From positions 744,001 through 808,000 of the forward strand of contig NZ_CP044129.1 in assembly GCF_009617995.1 (NCBI RefSeq): 64,000 nucleotides of DNA, given 5' to 3'. A program made the position numbers and the translations under genes. The notes under the pieces were generated by a model. That model did no database searches. It was not told where the DNA came from and saw only the letters and a list, made by a program, of their open reading frames with translations. The DNA is from Halomicrobium sp. LC1Hm. Lineage in GTDB: Archaea; Halobacteriota; Halobacteria; Halobacteriales; Haloarculaceae. Below, in pieces: positions 61,436-64,000 of this stretch. Position 1 is the first letter of the stretch, and the number at the start of each line of letters is the position of its first letter.

Positions 61436-62881
61436 TTAATGACGGGCTACAGTCATAGCAACAGCACTGGCGACTTGCCATATCTGACGAAGCACTATTT
61501 TCAGATCAAACCAAAATGACTGACGTCGAATGTACTCTACGTCAAATCGTAGTTTCTGCTGGGGTTTGTGACCAGTTACGTTATTAATTTGTGCAAGACC
61601 CGTGAGACCTGGACGAACGAACCATCGTTGACGCCAATCTGTCACACCTTCTTTGATATCGCTATCCAGTTCTGGGCGTTCTGGTCGTGGACCGACCACA
61701 CTCATGTCACCGACGAGGATCGACCATAACTGTGGGGTTTCATCGAAATGAGTCTGCCGTAATATTCGACCAACGCGCGTCACACGCGGGTCCTGTTCAT
61801 CTCTGTCTTCCTCGCTCAACTTCGCACCAGTTTCTTCTTCTGCGTTCTGGACCATACTCCGGAATTTATACACCTGAAAGGTATCCCCGAATTCCGCAGT
61901 CCGTTCCTGTGTGTACAAGATGGTTCCTCCGTCTTCCAGTTTGATTGCTAATGCAACAACCATCATCAGTGGTAGTCCGAACACCAGCCCAGCAACCGCG
62001 AACACCACGTCGAAGACTCGCTTCACTGCCCGTTCCTGCCAGTCCCAAGGCTCGACATCTATAGCCACGATTTCCTCAATCTCATCGTCGTCAACGAGGA
62101 CGCTGTCAGCCTTGTCCCGATGGATCTTCGCGTCAACACCGTGTTCGTGACACGTCGCCAGCACGCCAAAGAATTCCTCGCGATCGGTCTCGTCGAAAGC
62201 GAACACCGCGACGTCAACATCGTACTCAACGAGAATATCGTCAAGGCGTGAGAGTCCACCTAAACACTCCAGATTCGTCGTGTACGCTAGTGATTCGGTC
62301 GTGATACCAGCACCATCAGCAACACGTAGTTGAGTCCCCGAATCCTCAACAACGTAGGGTGAGGGCGGTGAGACGTACCCAAAGACAGGGATATCGATCG
62401 CCGCCAAGATGCGGTCGATCTCGCCCGGATCGTCGCCGACAATGATCGCCCGGCCGCTCTCACCACGCGCTGGCCGGCTTCGAATCGTCACGAACCACGC
62501 CGGGATCGCCACGACGAGCAACGACCCCACAATCAGAAGCGTCGCACGCGGCAGGCGATATGTATAATCAAAATAGCCGATTGCCGCGAGGGCAAACAGC
62601 GCGACGAGCATCCGCTTCACGGCGAGCATCGTGATGTCGAGGATCCTGTACGGTCTGGGTTTGTACAACGGCGAGAGCGCCAGTAGCACGACGACAGTAG
62701 TCATTGCGGCTTCGAGGGCGAACTCTCTGCCCTCTGCGAGATCAAAAGGGAGATGTCCGATAACGGGGAGCAATCGAAAACCCGCTTGGACGAGTGGCTG
62801 ATTAGCAACCGAGACTGCGGCCACGATCAACGCAAGGACCCCAGCAACGGAGATAATCCGATAGCGCCATCCACTCGCCAT
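61436..62881 (-). CDS. Polyprenyl-phosphate sugar-1-phosphate transferase (WcaJ/WbaP-like)
   Basis: A 481-aa membrane protein. N-terminal membrane part with about four helices, a Rossmann-like middle domain (RAIIVGDDPGEIDRILAAID), then the bacterial sugar transferase domain: VKRVFDVVFAVAGLVFGLPLM (membrane re-entrant helix), TILYTQERTAEFGDTFQVYKFRSM, VGRILRQTHFDETPQLWSIL, VGDMSVVGPRPERPE and RPGLTGLAQINN. It starts glycan synthesis by moving a sugar-phosphate from a nucleotide to the lipid carrier. As the initiating enzyme it defines this as a lipid-carrier glycan pathway. It stands alone at the right edge of the island. Confidence 0.93.
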   Translation of the reverse strand: MASGWRYRIISVAGVLALIVAAVSVANQPLVQAGFRLLPVIGHLPFDLAEGREFALEAAMTTVVVLLALSPLYKPRPYRILDITMLAVKRMLVALFALAAIGYFDYTYRLPRATLLIVGSLLVVAIPAWFVTIRSRPARGESGRAIIVGDDPGEIDRILAAIDIPVFGYVSPPSPYVVEDSGTQLRVADGAGITTESLAYTTNLECLGGLSRLDDILVEYDVDVAVFAFDETDREEFFGVLATCHEHGVDAKIHRDKADSVLVDDDEIEEIVAIDVEPWDWQERAVKRVFDVVFAVAGLVFGLPLMMVVALAIKLEDGGTILYTQERTAEFGDTFQVYKFRSMVQNAEEETGAKLSEEDRDEQDPRVTRVGRILRQTHFDETPQLWSILVGDMSVVGPRPERPELDSDIKEGVTDWRQRWFVRPGLTGLAQINNVTGHKPQQKLRFDVEYIRRQSFWFDLKIVLRQIWQVASAVAMTVARH

Positions 62882-63127
62882 TGCCTTACCGTCATTCTCG
62901 GTATATATACATAAATCGGTTACTGATCCTCGGACAGCTCTACGAACTACCCGTATACTTGTACTGAATATCCCACTAATTTATTAAATAGTATATGGGC
63001 CTGAAATATCTGTCAAGCAGGGCCCAACAGTCAACCGGTAGCCTCAGGTGGACTTGCTCGAAGAATATTCAAACGACAGTCACACGACCACCCACACACC
63101 ACGCAACGAGTGAAGTTTCGAACTTGG
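62882..63127. other. Intergenic region next to orc1/cdc6
   Basis: 246 bp between the 5' end of the sugar transferase gene and the 3' end of orc1/cdc6. AT-rich at 62895-62990 (TATATATACAT and ATTTATTAAATAG), which provides the sugar-transferase promoter. No origin-recognition box repeats or clear inverted repeats could be seen; an origin, if linked, is more likely on the 5' side of the gene, outside the window. Confidence 0.45.
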
Positions 63128-64000
63128 TCAGGGAGTATCCGAGATATTCAATGCCTCGACAACGATATCTGGACTTCGTAGTAATCTGTGTTCGAGATAG
63201 CTTCCTTCACTCTGACCGCCACCAGTGTGTTTAGACTCAGTTATTCCCAGGAAGGACTGTTCTTTGAGGAGTCGATAGACACGGTCTTCAGAGAGCGGGT
63301 CGGCACCTTCGCTCTCAGCAAGTGTTACGTAGAGCTTGTAGATTCTGTGCGTCCGGAACGCCTCTTGGGGCGGGTTATTAGCAGTGAGGAGAGCAAGTGC
63401 ATGGAGAATATGCTTCACATGTGGCGTCGTACCGCTCAGCAGTTTCTCGAAGCGATTGATTTCTGCTTGCTGGACTGCGTCATCGACGTGATCGACCGTA
63501 ACGGTCTCCGCACCCTCCTTCTCTGCGAGACGACCGGCTTCGTACAGCGTATCGATCGCTTTTCGTGCGTCACCATGTTCTTTTGCAGCCAGTGCAGCGA
63601 CCTTGGGTATGACGTCTGTGTCGAGAACGCCCGCTTCGAAAGCGTCCGTTCGGTCTTCCAGAATATGACGGAGCTGACCGGCATCGTACGGATCAAACAC
63701 CAGTTCGTTGTCCTGGAGACTCGAGTCGATTCGCTGATTCAGTCGGTCTCGATATTCGATCTTATTACTAACACAGATCGCGCCGACATGCGTGCTTGAT
63801 TTGCCACTCTCGCGTGCTCGAGAAAGGCTTCTGAGGAGTTCGTCATCGTCTAACTTATCGATCTCATCGAGGATTACGACGAGAGCGTCGACGGCAAATT
63901 CATCAAGAAGATCCCAGACAATATCACGATAATCCGAAGCGGCAATTCCGACTCGTGGAACATCCACGTCAGCCTCCAAATGCTGGACTAGCTCACGCGC
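63128..64000 (-). CDS. orc1/cdc6: Orc1/Cdc6-type replication initiator (5' part outside window)
   Basis: C-terminal about 290 residues of a AAA+ initiator; the frame is open to the window edge. VVILDEIDKLDDDELLRSLSRA is the Walker B region; GAICVSNKIEYRDRLNQRIDSSL holds sensor 1 and the arginine-finger region; FDPYDAGQLRHILEDR, AKEHGDARKAIDTLYEAGRLAE are the AAA lid; the winged-helix domain runs from LFALLTANN-like HALALLTANNPPQEAFRTHRIYKLY to the end (RVYRLLKEQSFLGITES). It loads the replicative helicase at an origin. Haloarchaea carry several paralogues, often one per origin or integrated element. The Walker A region lies beyond the window. Confidence 0.93.
   Translation of the reverse strand, partial: ARELVQHLEADVDVPRVGIAASDYRDIVWDLLDEFAVDALVVILDEIDKLDDDELLRSLSRARESGKSSTHVGAICVSNKIEYRDRLNQRIDSSLQDNELVFDPYDAGQLRHILEDRTDAFEAGVLDTDVIPKVAALAAKEHGDARKAIDTLYEAGRLAEKEGAETVTVDHVDDAVQQAEINRFEKLLSGTTPHVKHILHALALLTANNPPQEAFRTHRIYKLYVTLAESEGADPLSEDRVYRLLKEQSFLGITESKHTGGGQSEGSYLEHRLLRSPDIVVEALNISDTP

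Noticed and set aside
62882-63127. Possible replication origin next to orc1/cdc6
   Set aside because: No repeated origin-recognition boxes were visible, and haloarchaeal origins usually lie upstream of the gene, which is beyond the window edge.

Overview
The window looks like a chromosome (or large replicon) segment of a halophilic archaeon, probably a Haloarculaceae-like haloarchaeon. The evidence is very GC-rich, acidic-protein coding DNA with strong Asp/Glu bias, Tat-dependent secreted proteins, class I HMG-CoA reductase (archaeal lipid synthesis), an archaeal STT3-type oligosaccharyltransferase, an Orc1/Cdc6 initiator, TATA boxes about 25-30 bp upstream of start codons (leaderless transcripts), and remnants of haloarchaeal insertion sequences. 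The genus is an inference. No rRNA, tRNA or CRISPR array was seen.

Left half (1-31.4 kb, GC-rich). It opens inside a secreted GH20 beta-hexosaminidase with PKD and chitin-binding modules; a GH18 chitinase with two similar chitin-binding modules lies at 13.6-15.0 kb, so chitin use is likely. Between and after them are housekeeping genes: a CPBP protease, HMG-CoA reductase, the de novo NAD operon nadA-nadB-nadC (with a candidate operator and a 54-bp tandem repeat inside nadB), phosphoglycerate mutase, dihydrofolate reductase, a cytochrome P450, an SDR epimerase, a VanZ-like protein and an aldo/keto reductase. Two copies of a 78-bp palindromic element (4505-4582 and 13483-13560) sit between convergent genes, each flanked by a 3-bp direct repeat. 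At 22.3-24.3 kb there are two tandem copies of a two-gene module (winged-helix regulator plus TumE/DUF6516-like partner) that resembles a toxin-antitoxin system. A SWIM zinc-finger gene, a DUF4330 protein and an STT3/AglB paralogue with an altered catalytic motif close this half.

Right half (31.4-63 kb, visibly lower and patchy GC). This is a surface-glycan island: glycosyltransferases (GT2, GT4), a formyltransferase/deacetylase pair, WecB epimerase, a Wzx flippase, a Wzy-like polymerase, a WcaJ-like initiating phosphosugar transferase, two sulfatase-fold enzymes, methyltransferases, a VTT-domain membrane protein and a GT-C-like membrane protein. It holds at least three decayed transposase genes and a decayed partial duplicate of one sulfatase-fold gene, so it has been heavily rearranged. 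Together the genes could build and export a strain-specific glycan from a polyprenyl-phosphate carrier; the STT3 paralogue at the border could link it to protein.

The most unusual part is the AT-rich cassette at 35.9-41.3 kb. It has an RmlD-like reductase fused to a PurF-type phosphoribosyltransferase domain that lacks the glutaminase half but keeps all four iron-sulfur cysteines; a KdsC-like HAD phosphatase; a nucleotidyltransferase fused to an APH/choline-kinase-like kinase; and a convergent CDP-glycerol glycerophosphotransferase-family enzyme. I read it as a candidate undescribed route to a nucleotide-activated polyol- or pentose-phosphate for a teichoic-acid-like decoration. The window ends inside an orc1/cdc6 gene.
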